From contig NZ_BOOK01000031.1 of NCBI RefSeq assembly GCF_016863195.1, positions 1 through 64,000 of the forward strand: 64,000 nucleotides of DNA, read 5' to 3'. The stretch's first letter is position 1, and every line of letters starts with the position of its first letter. The DNA comes from Paraplanobispora takensis (GTDB taxonomy: Bacteria; Actinomycetota; Actinomycetes; Streptosporangiales; Streptosporangiaceae). The translations under genes and the position numbers were made by a program. Shown here piece by piece: positions 56,867 to 64,000 of this stretch. The notes under the pieces were generated by a model. The model ran no database searches and was not told where the DNA came from. It saw only the letters and a list, made by a program, of their open reading frames with translations.

Positions 56867-57654
56867 CGCCGTCGCCATCCCACGAAGACCTCAGACGACA
56901 TCTGATCCGTACGCGGATCGCCGGTGACGTGGCGACCGGCAGAGAGAACAACCTGGACCACTACCGGTCGCTGGCCAACCGGGATCCCCACCACATGTTC
57001 GGCCTGAGCATGGGCGAGGGCTGGTCCTACCGGGACGTGCTGGAGCTGATGGCCAAGTCCGCCGGCGTCGTGGCCGACCCGGCGCACCGCGGGGGACAGG
57101 ACACGATCGACCCGGATCGCACGATCGAGGCGACAGAGGCGATGGGCGACGTGATCGCCGAGGTGCTCCGGAGCGGGAGCCCGAGGATCCTGCTGGCCAC
57201 CGGGCACCCCACCGGCCTGCTCACCGTCCACCTGGCGCTGGCCAGGCTGCTGCGGGAGCGGGGGGCGAGGCTGATGAGCCCGGCCGAGGGCTGGTCCTAC
57301 TGGGGATCGGGGTTCGGCCGCAGGCGCAAGATCCGCTATCTGGACGACGTGGCCATGCTGGACGACAAGGGGGCCTTCGTCCACACCCACGACCCGGCCC
57401 CGATGGAGGCCATGATCGCCGAGATGGGCGGCGACCGGCCCGATCTGGTGATCGCCGACCACGGGTGGGCGGGGGCCGCGGGCGAGGCGGGGATCCTCAC
57501 CGTCGGGTTCGCCGACAGTAACGACCCGGCTCTCTTCGTCGGGGAGGCGGAGGGGAAGATCGCTGTCACCGTGCCCCTCGATGACAACGTCTTGCCCAGG
57601 CATTACCTCCCCCTCACCCAGCACCTGGTCGAGAGGGTCCTGAGCGGCCTCTGA
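56863..57654 (+). CDS. Phosphatase-like conserved actinobacterial protein
   Basis: A 263-residue protein coupled to acuC by a four-base overlap. RILLATGHPTGLLTVHLALA, MSPAEGWSYWGSGFGRRRKI, DLVIADHGWAGAAGEAGILT and VPLDDNVLPRHYLPLTQHL are conserved-looking blocks rich in Asp, His and Gly. Homologues next to acuC in other actinomycetes are annotated only as phosphatase. I see no known catalytic motif that would prove this. It may be functionally linked to AcuC. Confidence 0.7.
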   Translation: MTPSPSHEDLRRHLIRTRIAGDVATGRENNLDHYRSLANRDPHHMFGLSMGEGWSYRDVLELMAKSAGVVADPAHRGGQDTIDPDRTIEATEAMGDVIAEVLRSGSPRILLATGHPTGLLTVHLALARLLRERGARLMSPAEGWSYWGSGFGRRRKIRYLDDVAMLDDKGAFVHTHDPAPMEAMIAEMGGDRPDLVIADHGWAGAAGEAGILTVGFADSNDPALFVGEAEGKIAVTVPLDDNVLPRHYLPLTQHLVERVLSGL

Positions 57655-57976
57655 GACGGGGGTGGCGCCGATATGGGCGTCCCTATAGAGGGGTTTCGCG
57701 CCTGCATTCAAGGAGCCCCGACTACTGTTTGCCAACTTTTTGGCGATTAGAAGCGACTCTAATGGGAGACGGCTGGTCCGTTCCAAGATCAAGGCGAGGG
57801 GTAGGCTCAGGCTGCTGGCCAGCAAGTTTTCACGTTTTGCTGACATGGGACTGCGAAGACTGAGAAACTAGGGGGTTTGCGCGCTCGGAGTCCCGCCTTA
57901 CGCTGACGACAGTAGACGTGCGTGAGCGATGGCACCAGTGGGGATAACCCGGAAACACGTGCGGAAGAGGCGTCCG
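57655..57976. other. Intergenic region before the HTH gene, two palindromes
   Basis: No gene is supported in these 322 bases. An AT-rich segment holds two adjacent inverted repeats, GCCAA-N4-TTGGC (57731-57744) and ATTAGA-N6-TCTAAT (57746-57763). This is the likely promoter/operator of the excisionase-like gene, with a long leader. Confidence 0.55.
57731..57763. promoter_or_regulatory. Tandem inverted repeats upstream of the HTH gene
   Basis: GCCAA-cttt-TTGGC at 57731-57744 and ATTAGA-N6-TCTAAT at 57746-57763 are separated by one base. Both are perfect and lie in the most AT-rich part of the region. Confidence 0.5.
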
Positions 57977-58180
57977 ATGGGTGCAGGCGAAAGACCTCTC
58001 AGCGAGGTGAAGTTCCTGACGGTGGCCGAAGTGGCCACGGTCATGAGGGTGTCCAAGATGACGGTGTACCGGCTCGTGCACTCGGGCGAGTTGCCGGCCA
58101 TCAGGGTCGGCCGGTCCTTCAGAGTGCCGGAGCAGGCGGTTCACGACTATCTCCGGGATGCCTACATCGAGGCGGGTTGA
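57977..58180 (+). CDS. Excisionase-family helix-turn-helix protein (BdtA-like)
   Basis: A 67-residue MerR/excisionase-type DNA-binding protein. ATG 57977 has GGAAGAGG about seven bases upstream and gives the family N-terminus GERPLSEVKFLTVAEVATVM. The HTH is SKMTVYRLVHSGELPAIRVG with wing RSFRVPEQAVHDYL. Upstream starts (57929) add a basic leader. It corresponds to the small gene near bldN in Streptomyces known as a BldD target (bdtA). It probably binds DNA as a regulator; no integrase is nearby, so an excision role is unlikely. Confidence 0.85.
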   Translation: MGAGERPLSEVKFLTVAEVATVMRVSKMTVYRLVHSGELPAIRVGRSFRVPEQAVHDYLRDAYIEAG

Positions 58181-58295
58181 AGCGATCCCTGAGTTCGGGC
58201 TCTCCGGTCAGGACCGGCGTGCGGCGGGCTCGCGCTTCACAGGAGTAGCGGCGTGAACACCACGCCGTGAGTTGGGATGCCCGGGGTCCCCCGGG

Positions 58296-58316
58296 GGCGA
58301 TCCACAGTGGATCGCC
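58296..58316. promoter_or_regulatory. Perfect 21-bp palindrome at the bS22 promoter
   Basis: Arms GGCGATCCAC (58296-58305) and its exact complement (58307-58316) flank a single A. A candidate -10, TAGTCT, follows at 58319-58324, so the palindrome covers the -35 and spacer. A second inverted repeat, GAACCGGT-N13-ACCGGTTC (58328-58356), lies in the leader. Confidence 0.6.
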
Positions 58317-58327
58317 GGTAGTCTGTT

Positions 58328-58356
58328 GAACCGGTGTGCGTTCGCGCTACCGGTTC
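58328..58356 (+). promoter_or_regulatory. Inverted repeat in the bS22 leader
   Basis: Perfect 8-bp arms GAACCGGT and ACCGGTTC enclose 13 bases and would form an RNA hairpin ending 33 bases before the bS22 GTG. This is a possible control or stability element. Confidence 0.45.
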
Positions 58357-58388
58357 GGCAATCCGCTACCAGCTAACCTGGGGGTCCC

Positions 58389-58487
58389 GTGGGCTCTGTG
58401 ATCAAGAAGCGCCGTAAGCGCATGGCGAAGAAGAAGCACCGCAAGCTTCTCAAGAAGACCCGTATCCAGCGGCGTAACAAGAAGTAG
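58389..58487 (+). CDS. Small ribosomal protein bS22 (AURKAIP1/COX24 domain)
   Basis: A 32-residue, extremely basic protein: [20 protein letters not shown] followed by [12 protein letters not shown]. It matches the actinobacterial 30S component bS22 seen in mycobacterial ribosomes. GTG 58389 follows GGGGG. Lys/Arg make up about two thirds of the residues. The gene precedes the epimerase gene by 23 bases, the same order as in other actinomycetes. Confidence 0.95.
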   Translation: MGSVIKKRRKRMAKKKHRKLLKKTRIQRRNKK

Positions 58488-58510
58488 CAACGCGGATCTG
58501 CGAGGCGTCG

Positions 58511-59536
58511 ATGACCCATACCGTGCTTGTCACCGGGGTCTCGCGCCACATCGGCGCCCGAGTGGCGAGCGTTCTCGCGGCTGACCCGGACATCGACCGG
58601 GTCATCGGAGTCGACACGGTGCCGCCGCCCTCGCTATCACGTGATGGCGGCGTACCTCTCGGTCGAGTGGAGTTCGTCCGTGTCGATCTGCGCAGTCCCG
58701 ACATCGCCCAGGTGATCGCGGCCGCCGACATCGACACCGTGGTCCACATGAGCCTGGTCAGCGCTCCCCCCCGGAGCGGCGGCCGCGCGCTCATGAAGGA
58801 GCACAACGTCATCGGCACCATGCAACTGCTCGGTGCCTGTCAGCGGTCCGCGACGGTCCGCCGTGTCGTCGTGCGTTCCACCAGCGCGGTCTACGGCTCC
58901 TCGCCGCGTGACCCGGCCGTCTTCGTCGAGGACGCCGAGCCCGGCGAGCCCCCGAGCCACGGCTACGCCAAGGACGCCGCGGAGGTGGAGGGCTACGTCC
59001 GCGGGTTCGCCCGCAGACGCCGCGACGTGAGCGTCTCGACGCTCAGGTTCGCCAACTTCATGGGACCGGGCGTCGACTCGCCGTTGACGCGTTACTTCTC
59101 CCAGCCGGTGCTCCCCACCGTGCTCGGCTTCGATCCCCGGCTGCAGTTCGTCCACGAGGACGACGCGGTCGAGGTGCTGCGCCGGATGGCGATGGAGGAC
59201 CACCCCGGCACGTTCAACGTGGCCGGGGACGGCGTGCTGCTGCTGTCGCAGTGCATACGGCGGGCGGGCCTCACCTCGCTGCCGATCCCCTCGCCCGCCT
59301 TCCGCTTCCTGGGCGACTTCGCCCGGAGCGTGGGCGTGGTCGACTTCTCGCCCGAGCAGCTGCGCCTGATGTGCCACGGGCGCGCGGTCGACACCGGCCG
59401 TCTGGTGGCCGCTCTGGGATGGAAGCCCAAGTTCTCCACCGGCGCGGCATTCGAGGACTTCCTGCGCTCCCGGGGCATGCACGGCGGGCTCTCCGGCGCC
59501 GTGCTGGACGTTCTGTCCCATATGGTGACCAGATGA
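58511..59536 (+). CDS. NAD(P)-dependent sugar-epimerase-like protein (extended SDR)
   Basis: A 341-residue atypical extended SDR. The nucleotide motif TGVSRHIGARVASVL replaces the usual GATGFIG. DTVVHMSLVSAPP, VVRSTSAVYGSSP and LRFANFMGPGVDSPLTRYF are family blocks. The expected YxxxK is altered: the conserved stretch reads HGYAKDAAEVEGY, with Lys only two residues after Tyr. Classical epimerase chemistry may therefore be lost. It is conserved next to bS22 and the acyltransferase and couples to the latter by ATGA. Role unknown. Confidence 0.8.
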   Translation: MTHTVLVTGVSRHIGARVASVLAADPDIDRVIGVDTVPPPSLSRDGGVPLGRVEFVRVDLRSPDIAQVIAAADIDTVVHMSLVSAPPRSGGRALMKEHNVIGTMQLLGACQRSATVRRVVVRSTSAVYGSSPRDPAVFVEDAEPGEPPSHGYAKDAAEVEGYVRGFARRRRDVSVSTLRFANFMGPGVDSPLTRYFSQPVLPTVLGFDPRLQFVHEDDAVEVLRRMAMEDHPGTFNVAGDGVLLLSQCIRRAGLTSLPIPSPAFRFLGDFARSVGVVDFSPEQLRLMCHGRAVDTGRLVAALGWKPKFSTGAAFEDFLRSRGMHGGLSGAVLDVLSHMVTR

Positions 59537-60483
59537 GCGAGACGGCAGGAGAGCGCGAGTCGCACGACGCCCAGGTGATCCCGATCTCCCGGGCCGGTTC
59601 CGCCTACGAGCCGGCCTTCGACTTCGACCTCGGCCCCGAGGACGACCGCCGGCTGGCCGAGTTCTTCGCCTTCCTGCGGCGTCGCCTGACCGGGGAGTAC
59701 GAGGTCGACGAGTTCGGCTTCGACGCCGAGCTCACCGACAAGGTGCTCCTGGAGCTCATCCGCCCGCTCTACCGCCACTGGTTCCGCGTCGAGACCGTCG
59801 GCATCAAGAACGTGCCCGGCGACACCGGGGCCCTCGTCGTCGCCAACCACTCGGGCACCGTCCCGGTGGACGCGCTCATGCTCCAGGTCGCCCTGCACGA
59901 CGACCACCCCGACCGCCGTGCCCTGCGTCTGCTCGGCGCCGACCTGGTCTACCAGCTCCCGCTGCTCGGCCACCTGTCGCGCAAGACCGGCCACACCCTG
60001 GCCTGCCGGGCCGACGCCGACCGGCTCATGCGCAAGGGCGAACTCGTCGGGGTCTTCCCCGAGGGGTTCAAGGGCGTCGGCAAGCCGTTCTCCGAGCGCT
60101 ACAAGCTGCAGAGGTTCGGCCGCGGGGGTTTCGTCGCCTCGGCGATCCGGGCCGGGGCGCCCATCGTCCCGTGCGCGATCGTGGGGGCGGAGGAGATCTA
60201 CCCCAAGATCGGTGACCTGCGCTTCCTCGCCCGGGCGCTGGGCCTGCCGTACCTGCCGGTCACCCCGCTGTTCCCCTGGCTCGGGCCGCTCGGGCTGATC
60301 CCGCTGCCGTCCAAGTGGCTGATCGGCTTCGGCGAGCCCATCCGGACCGACGAGTACGACCCGTCCGACGCCGACGATCCGATGCTGGTCTTCAACCTCA
60401 CCGACCAGGTCCGCGAGGTCATCCAGCAGCTGCTGAACGAGCTGCGCCTGCAGCGGGGCCACGCCTTCCCGCCGTTCTTCTGA
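59533..60483 (+). CDS. PlsC-family lysophospholipid acyltransferase
   Basis: A 316-residue 1-acylglycerol-phosphate acyltransferase-type protein. The catalytic HX4D is VANHSGTVPVDALML. FPEGFKGVGKPFSERYKLQR is the FPEG block with an unusual extension. GGFVASAIRAGAPIVPCAIV and WLIGFGEPIRT follow. An N-terminal 95-residue region (acidic, with FDFDLGPEDDRRLAEFFAFL) is specific to this actinobacterial subgroup. It is coupled to the epimerase-like gene. The last codons (Pro-Pro-Phe-Phe-stop) are copied in the tandem repeat behind it. Confidence 0.88.
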   Translation: MSETAGERESHDAQVIPISRAGSAYEPAFDFDLGPEDDRRLAEFFAFLRRRLTGEYEVDEFGFDAELTDKVLLELIRPLYRHWFRVETVGIKNVPGDTGALVVANHSGTVPVDALMLQVALHDDHPDRRALRLLGADLVYQLPLLGHLSRKTGHTLACRADADRLMRKGELVGVFPEGFKGVGKPFSERYKLQRFGRGGFVASAIRAGAPIVPCAIVGAEEIYPKIGDLRFLARALGLPYLPVTPLFPWLGPLGLIPLPSKWLIGFGEPIRTDEYDPSDADDPMLVFNLTDQVREVIQQLLNELRLQRGHAFPPFF

Positions 60484-60568
60484 GCACGCCGTTCTTCTGA
60501 GTCACCGTTCTTCCGAGCACGCCGTTCTTCTGGGCGCGCAGGTCTTCTGAGTCGCCGACCTTTCGAGC
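60470..60568. repeat. Six 16-17 bp repeats copying the acyltransferase 3' end
   Basis: CGCCGTTCTTCTGAG occurs first as the last codons and stop of the acyltransferase and then in five further, progressively diverged units, three of them keeping TTCTTCTG. The rest of the 258-base space is AT-richer near 60655 and precedes the hydrolase promoter region. Confidence 0.85.
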
Positions 60569-60741
60569 CGCCCTTCCCGGGATCCGCTTTTCCTCCGCGC
60601 CCGCCGTCTTCTCGGTCACGGCGGGATCTGTCCGCGTCGCCGTACCGGGGGACGATTTTTTATTAGCTTCGGAGTCTAACAACGGGTGCTTTCGACCGAT
60701 ATGGTGTACTCGGCAGGGACTTCTGAGCACAGGGAGTGATC

Positions 60742-61779
60742 ATGGGCGTACGCCGTACCGCGACGGGGGCGGCCATCGCCGGACTGGCACTGGGGGCGGC
60801 GCTGGGAGCCGCGACCCGGCGGCGCGGGAAGCGCGACTCCGAGGTACGGCTCGGCGGGCACCGGGGGCGGCCGGTCACCGTCGTCACCGACGACGGCGTC
60901 CAGCTGGCGGTGGACGTCGAGGAGGCCGAGGCGCCCGAGTTCGCCGTGGTGTTCGCGCACGGCTGGGTGATGAACCGCCACTGCTGGCACTTCCAGCGGG
61001 AGGCGTTCAAGGGCGGGGCCACCCTGGTCTTCTACGACCAGCGGGGGCACGGCGGCTCGTCGGCGGGGGTCTTCGACGCGTGCACGATCGACCGGCTGGG
61101 CGACGACCTGGCCGCGGTGATCGACCAGGCCGTGCCGGAGGGACTGCCGGTGGTGCTGGTCGGGCACTCCATGGGCGGAATGACGATCATGGCCTTCGCC
61201 GGGCGGCACCCCGGGAAGCTGGCCGCGAGGGTGGCGGGCGTGGCCCTGCTGAGCACCTCGTCGGGGCAGCTGGGGGAGAGCACGTTCGGGCTCCCGGGTC
61301 CCGTCGGACGGCTCGCGCCCGTCGTCACCTCGGCGATGTTCGAGCGCATGCGCGCCCGCGCCGCGCTCATCGACCGCAACGTCGCGCTCAAGACGCGCAC
61401 CAACCTGCCGGTGACCCGCTATGTCGCCTTCGGCCCCGGCGCCCGCCGCGAGCACGTGCGGTTCGTCAACGCCATGGCCGCGGCCACGCCGACCGAGGTC
61501 ATGGTCGGCTTCTACAACGACTTCCGCCTCCACGACAAGCTCAAGGCGCTGGCGGCGTTCGAGCCGGTGGAGACCCTGATCATGGTCGGCTCACGCGACC
61601 GCCTGACGCCGAAGGTCCACAGCCACCGCATCGCCGAGGCCCTGCCGGGCGCGCGCCTGCACGTCATCCCGGGCGCCGGTCACATGATCGGCCTGGAACG
61701 CCCCGAGATCGTGAACGAGGCCCTGTCCGAGCTGTTCCACCGCGCCTCCCGCCGTACGGCGGCGCCGGAATCCGCCTGA
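60742..61779 (+). CDS. Alpha/beta hydrolase
   Basis: A 345-residue hydrolase. The N-terminal helix (about 8-26) is hydrophobic and followed by Arg-Arg-Arg, so it is membrane-tethered or has an uncleaved signal. Oxyanion HGWVMNRHCW; nucleophile elbow VLVGHSMGGMTIM (Ser); catalytic Asp in MVGSRDRLTPK; His in VIPGAGHMIGLE. The substrate is unknown. ATG 60742 follows AGGGAG; GTG 60736 would add two residues. It is convergent with the HAD phosphatase. Confidence 0.88.
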   Translation: MGVRRTATGAAIAGLALGAALGAATRRRGKRDSEVRLGGHRGRPVTVVTDDGVQLAVDVEEAEAPEFAVVFAHGWVMNRHCWHFQREAFKGGATLVFYDQRGHGGSSAGVFDACTIDRLGDDLAAVIDQAVPEGLPVVLVGHSMGGMTIMAFAGRHPGKLAARVAGVALLSTSSGQLGESTFGLPGPVGRLAPVVTSAMFERMRARAALIDRNVALKTRTNLPVTRYVAFGPGARREHVRFVNAMAAATPTEVMVGFYNDFRLHDKLKALAAFEPVETLIMVGSRDRLTPKVHSHRIAEALPGARLHVIPGAGHMIGLERPEIVNEALSELFHRASRRTAAPESA

Positions 61780-61796
61780 CCGCTCCTCCGGGGTGG

Positions 61797-62663
61797 TCAG
61801 GTCGAGCGGTAGTGGCGGCGCAGGGCGATGGCGGCGGCGACGCCGCCGGCCACGGCTCCGGCTCCGGCGGCGATGGGGACGCCGATCATCGTGGCCTTGC
61901 GGCCGGTGCGGAAGTCGCGGATCTCCCACTTGTTCTCCCTGGCGTGCTCGCGCAGCTCGGAGTCGGGGTTGATCGCGGTGGGGTGGCCGACCAGGGACAG
62001 CAGCGGCAGGTCGTTGGCCGAGTCGCTGTAGGCCGAGCACCGGGTCAGGTCCAGGCCCTCCCGACGGGCCAGGGCCCGTACGGCCTCCGCCTTGGCCGGG
62101 CCGTGCAGCAGGTCGCCGACGAGACGGCCGGTGTAGACGCCGTCCACGGTCTCGGAGACGGTGCCCAGGGCGCCGGTGAGGCCGAGGCGCTGGGCGATCA
62201 CGCGGGCGAGCTCGACCGGGGTGGCGGTGACCAGCCAGACGCGCTGACCGGCGTCCAGGTGGCCCTGGGCCAGCGCCCGGGTGCCCGCCCAGATGCGGTC
62301 GGCCATGGCCTCGTCGTAGATCTCCTCGCCGAGACGAACGATGTCCTCCACCTTGCTGCCCGCGACGAACGCCAGGGCGGTCTCCCTCGCCTCGGCGATG
62401 TGCTCGGGGTTCTCGTCGCCCCGGACCCGGAAGATCACCTGACCGACGGCGAACTTGACCAGGTCCTTGGTGGTGAACAGGCCACGGGAGGCGAGCCCGC
62501 GGGCGAAGTGGTAGATGGAGGCGCCGCGCATCATGGTGTTGTCGACGTCGAAGAAGGCGGCGGCGGTGGGGTCGGGATCGGCCATCGGCATGGCGACGGC
62601 CGCCGCGGCTGCCACCTCTCCGGCTGCCTGTGCCTCGCTTCGCCTTCGCATCAGCCGCTTCAT
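61797..62663 (-). CDS. HAD-IB family hydrolase (SerB/CicA-like phosphatase)
   Basis: A 288-residue enzyme. The nucleophile motif [16 protein letters not shown] (about 35-50) and the acidic motif [21 protein letters not shown] are intact. A C-terminal segment (about 258-282) is hydrophobic and may anchor it. The family acts on phosphoserine or lipid phosphates; next to the acyltransferase a lipid substrate is attractive but unproven. The gene belongs to the conserved group around bldN. Confidence 0.88.
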   Translation of the reverse strand: MKRLMRRRSEAQAAGEVAAAAAVAMPMADPDPTAAAFFDVDNTMMRGASIYHFARGLASRGLFTTKDLVKFAVGQVIFRVRGDENPEHIAEARETALAFVAGSKVEDIVRLGEEIYDEAMADRIWAGTRALAQGHLDAGQRVWLVTATPVELARVIAQRLGLTGALGTVSETVDGVYTGRLVGDLLHGPAKAEAVRALARREGLDLTRCSAYSDSANDLPLLSLVGHPTAINPDSELREHARENKWEIRDFRTGRKATMIGVPIAAGAGAVAGGVAAAIALRRHYRST

Positions 62664-62761
62664 AACATCTCAGCTTAACCGGCACAGGTGGCGGAAATCG
62701 GTATACATCACGTTAGTGGAGTGTGACGTTTAGCAAACCCCATCACCCAAGGATCCTTCCG

Positions 62762-63427
62762 TCACCCGGGTGGCGCCAGCCCCTCGATGTAGTTGAGGTA
62801 ACCGTTGGCCCGGCGCTGGTCCTCCTCGTCCATCCTGGGGAGCATGCCCTCGATCTGGTTGCGCTGCTTCTGGACGAACCGCTTGAGGGTCCCGGCGGAC
62901 TTCGAGTCGCGGCGCCGTACCCGGGTCAGAGACGTCACCGCGGACCTGGTGGTCTCCTCCATCGCCTTCAGGGTCTCGCCGACCAGGTTGCCGCCGGCCC
63001 GGCCGGAGGAGCCGAGCAGTTCCTCGACCTCGTCGGCCCGGGTGGAGGCGGACCGCAGCTCCCGGGTGGCCCGCTCGGTGTCGTCGGTGCTCAGCCGCAG
63101 GAGGGTGCTCTCGGCGGCCCGCTTGAGCGGATAGAGCGTGTCCCCGGGCACCGACTCGTAGGTGGCCAGGCCCGTGGCCAGCATGGAGACGGCCATCGTC
63201 AGGCTCAGTAGCCGGGGGAACAGCATGGACCGCGCGCGGTGGCGCGCCCGGGGCCTGCGGACGGTGACGGGCGGGGCGTCCCCGTCCGGGCCGTTCATGA
63301 GGCGCTCGCGCAGATCCTGGCGGAACTGCGGCCGGGGGGCTGCGGGCATGTGGACGCCGAGTCGCGACACGCGGTGCTGCGCACGCGCCCGCGACCTGCG
63401 CGAGATTCCGGGCAGCCACTTACCCAT
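62762..63427 (-). CDS. DUF5667 membrane protein, probable anti-sigma factor for BldN
   Basis: A 221-residue protein from ATG 63427 (GGGAG five bases upstream). An N-terminal cytoplasmic part (about 1-65, Arg-rich) precedes one transmembrane helix (RLLSLTMAVSMLATGLATYE). The extracytoplasmic DUF5667 domain (SVPGDTLYPLKRAAESTLLR, then helical) follows. Its position directly after bldN, and one helix separating a short inner region from an outer domain, correspond to RsbN of Streptomyces. Sequence similarity between such anti-sigma factors is low, so the role is inferred from context. Confidence 0.75.
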   Translation of the reverse strand: MGKWLPGISRRSRARAQHRVSRLGVHMPAAPRPQFRQDLRERLMNGPDGDAPPVTVRRPRARHRARSMLFPRLLSLTMAVSMLATGLATYESVPGDTLYPLKRAAESTLLRLSTDDTERATRELRSASTRADEVEELLGSSGRAGGNLVGETLKAMEETTRSAVTSLTRVRRRDSKSAGTLKRFVQKQRNQIEGMLPRMDEEDQRRANGYLNYIEGLAPPG

Positions 63428-63565
63428 GAACGCTCCCTGCTGCCCCCGGAGGATGATCCATCGGTGCTATCTGCCTAACGACAGGCCGCCATGCGAGGTT
63501 ACGCGACACCCCGATCCGCCACCCTGGCTTCGCCGTCGCGTCGCGCAGGGTCACCGGCGGCACGG

Positions 63566-64000
63566 TCAGCCCAGGTCGGAGGGGAGTGCACGGGCCAGCG
63601 CCCGGATCGCCCGGAACTGCAGGGCCTTGATGGCGCCGCTCTTCTTGCCCATGATGAGCGCGGTCTCGGCCAGGGACATCCCGTGCAGGAAGCGCAGGAC
63701 CACGCACTCCTGCTGCTCGGGCCGGAGCGCGCGCACGGCGCTGAGCACCCGGTGGTTCACCATCGCGGTGACGACCGCGTTCTCGGGGATGTGCGGGCCG
63801 TCCAGCGGGACCTCGAACACCTCGGCGGTCGACACCTCCAGCCGGTAGCGCCCGGACTTGAAGTGATCGGTGACGAGGTTCCTGGCGATGGTCACGAGCC
63901 AGGCCCCGAAGTCACGTCCTTGCCAAGTGAAGTCGGCTATTCGGCGAAGCGCCCGGAGGAAGGTCTCGCTCGTGAGATCCTCGGCGAGGGGATGGGAGCC
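63566..64000 (-). CDS. bldN: ECF sigma factor BldN (partial, N-terminus beyond the window)
   Basis: 145 codons are present, reading in one frame from the window edge to the stop. Region 2 ends in AEDLTSETFLRALRRIADFT and WQGRDFGAWLVTIARNLVTD; region 4 is LRPEQQECVVLRFLHGMSLA with GKKSGAIKALQFRAIRALAR. These match Streptomyces BldN, the ECF sigma factor that switches on aerial development and whiskers of chaplin/rodlin genes. The next gene on the strand is its likely anti-sigma factor. In other actinomycetes bldN is itself a BldD target; the promoter is outside the window. Confidence 0.92.
   Translation of the reverse strand, partial: GSHPLAEDLTSETFLRALRRIADFTWQGRDFGAWLVTIARNLVTDHFKSGRYRLEVSTAEVFEVPLDGPHIPENAVVTAMVNHRVLSAVRALRPEQQECVVLRFLHGMSLAETALIMGKKSGAIKALQFRAIRALARALPSDLG

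Noticed and set aside
57977-58180. Sign of an integrated mobile element (excisionase-like gene)
   Set aside because: No integrase, att site or tRNA is nearby, and the gene lies in a conserved chromosomal gene order.
61780-61812. Terminator between the hydrolase and HAD genes (ACCGCTC...GAGCGGT)
   Set aside because: Only a 7-bp stem with an 18-base loop, and it overlaps the HAD coding end; too weak to call.

Overview
The window is high-GC DNA with tightly packed genes, frequent ATGA/GTGA start-stop overlaps, GTG starts and several apparently leaderless promoters. It comes from a sporulating actinomycete. Gene order (a DEAH helicase beside bldG, an anti-sigma ATPase and hppA; bldN beside a DUF5667 anti-sigma candidate, a HAD phosphatase, an acyltransferase, an epimerase, bS22 and an excisionase-like HTH gene) resembles Streptomyces. 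The content (DUF4244/TadE pilus genes, an XRE/DUF397 pair, a CU044_5270-type remnant) suggests a Streptosporangiaceae-like genus. That family assignment is inference, because no rRNA gene lies in the window. No tRNA, rRNA, CRISPR array, insertion sequence or prophage was seen.

Layout. 0.4-1.8 kb: the end of a Flp/Tad pilus cluster (DUF4244 pilin-like, TadE, Rv3654c-like). 2.3-4.8 kb: a single-pass surface protein with fourteen 13-residue repeats. 5.0-11.3 kb: MrfA-like helicase, divergent from bldG, an RsbW-like ATPase and the proton pyrophosphatase gene hppA. 11.7-15.4 kb: a 48-aa membrane peptide, a SixA-like phosphatase, serB, and an acyltransferase pair of OlsB/OlsA type. 15.6-19.9 kb: secreted beta-helix protein, cytochrome P450, orphan NarL-type regulator. 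20-25.2 kb: secreted adhesion-like protein, QueA homologue with an SDR, GAF histidine kinase with its regulator, one conserved unknown. 25.2-32.2 kb: ABC ATPase, stomatin-like protein, TauE/SafE permease, a small DNA-encoded peptide, Rieske/DUF2231 protein, HD hydrolase, molybdopterin oxidoreductase.

32.5-34.6 kb: a compact regulatory island made of a 76-aa orphan protein, an XRE/DUF5753 regulator and its DUF397 partner. Its intergenic region carries two copies of the palindrome TGCAA-S-TTGCA, and this is the best candidate here for a little-described system. 34.8-38.9 kb: CapA-like lipoprotein, TetR regulator, and three poorly known proteins. 39.0-45.9 kb: heat-shock operon dnaK-grpE-dnaJ-hspR-clpB (minus strand) behind a promoter bracketed by two HAIR operators for HspR. 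46.0-46.95 kb: a fusion remnant in which the first residues of an ECF sigma factor run out of frame into the C-terminal two thirds of a CU044_5270-type protein.

47.2-57.7 kb: lipoprotein, leaderless ABC exporter pair, proC, MacB-type efflux trio with its own two-component system, acuC and a phosphatase-like gene. 58.0-64.0 kb: HTH protein, the 32-codon ribosomal protein gene bS22 behind a 21-bp palindrome, epimerase, acyltransferase, alpha/beta hydrolase, HAD phosphatase, anti-sigma candidate for BldN, and bldN cut by the window end.

A recurring feature is degenerate tandem repeats that begin at, and copy, the last codons plus stop codon of a gene (TadE-like, helicase, TetR, acyltransferase). 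Many very long opposite-strand reading frames are artefacts of third-position GC bias and are not annotated.
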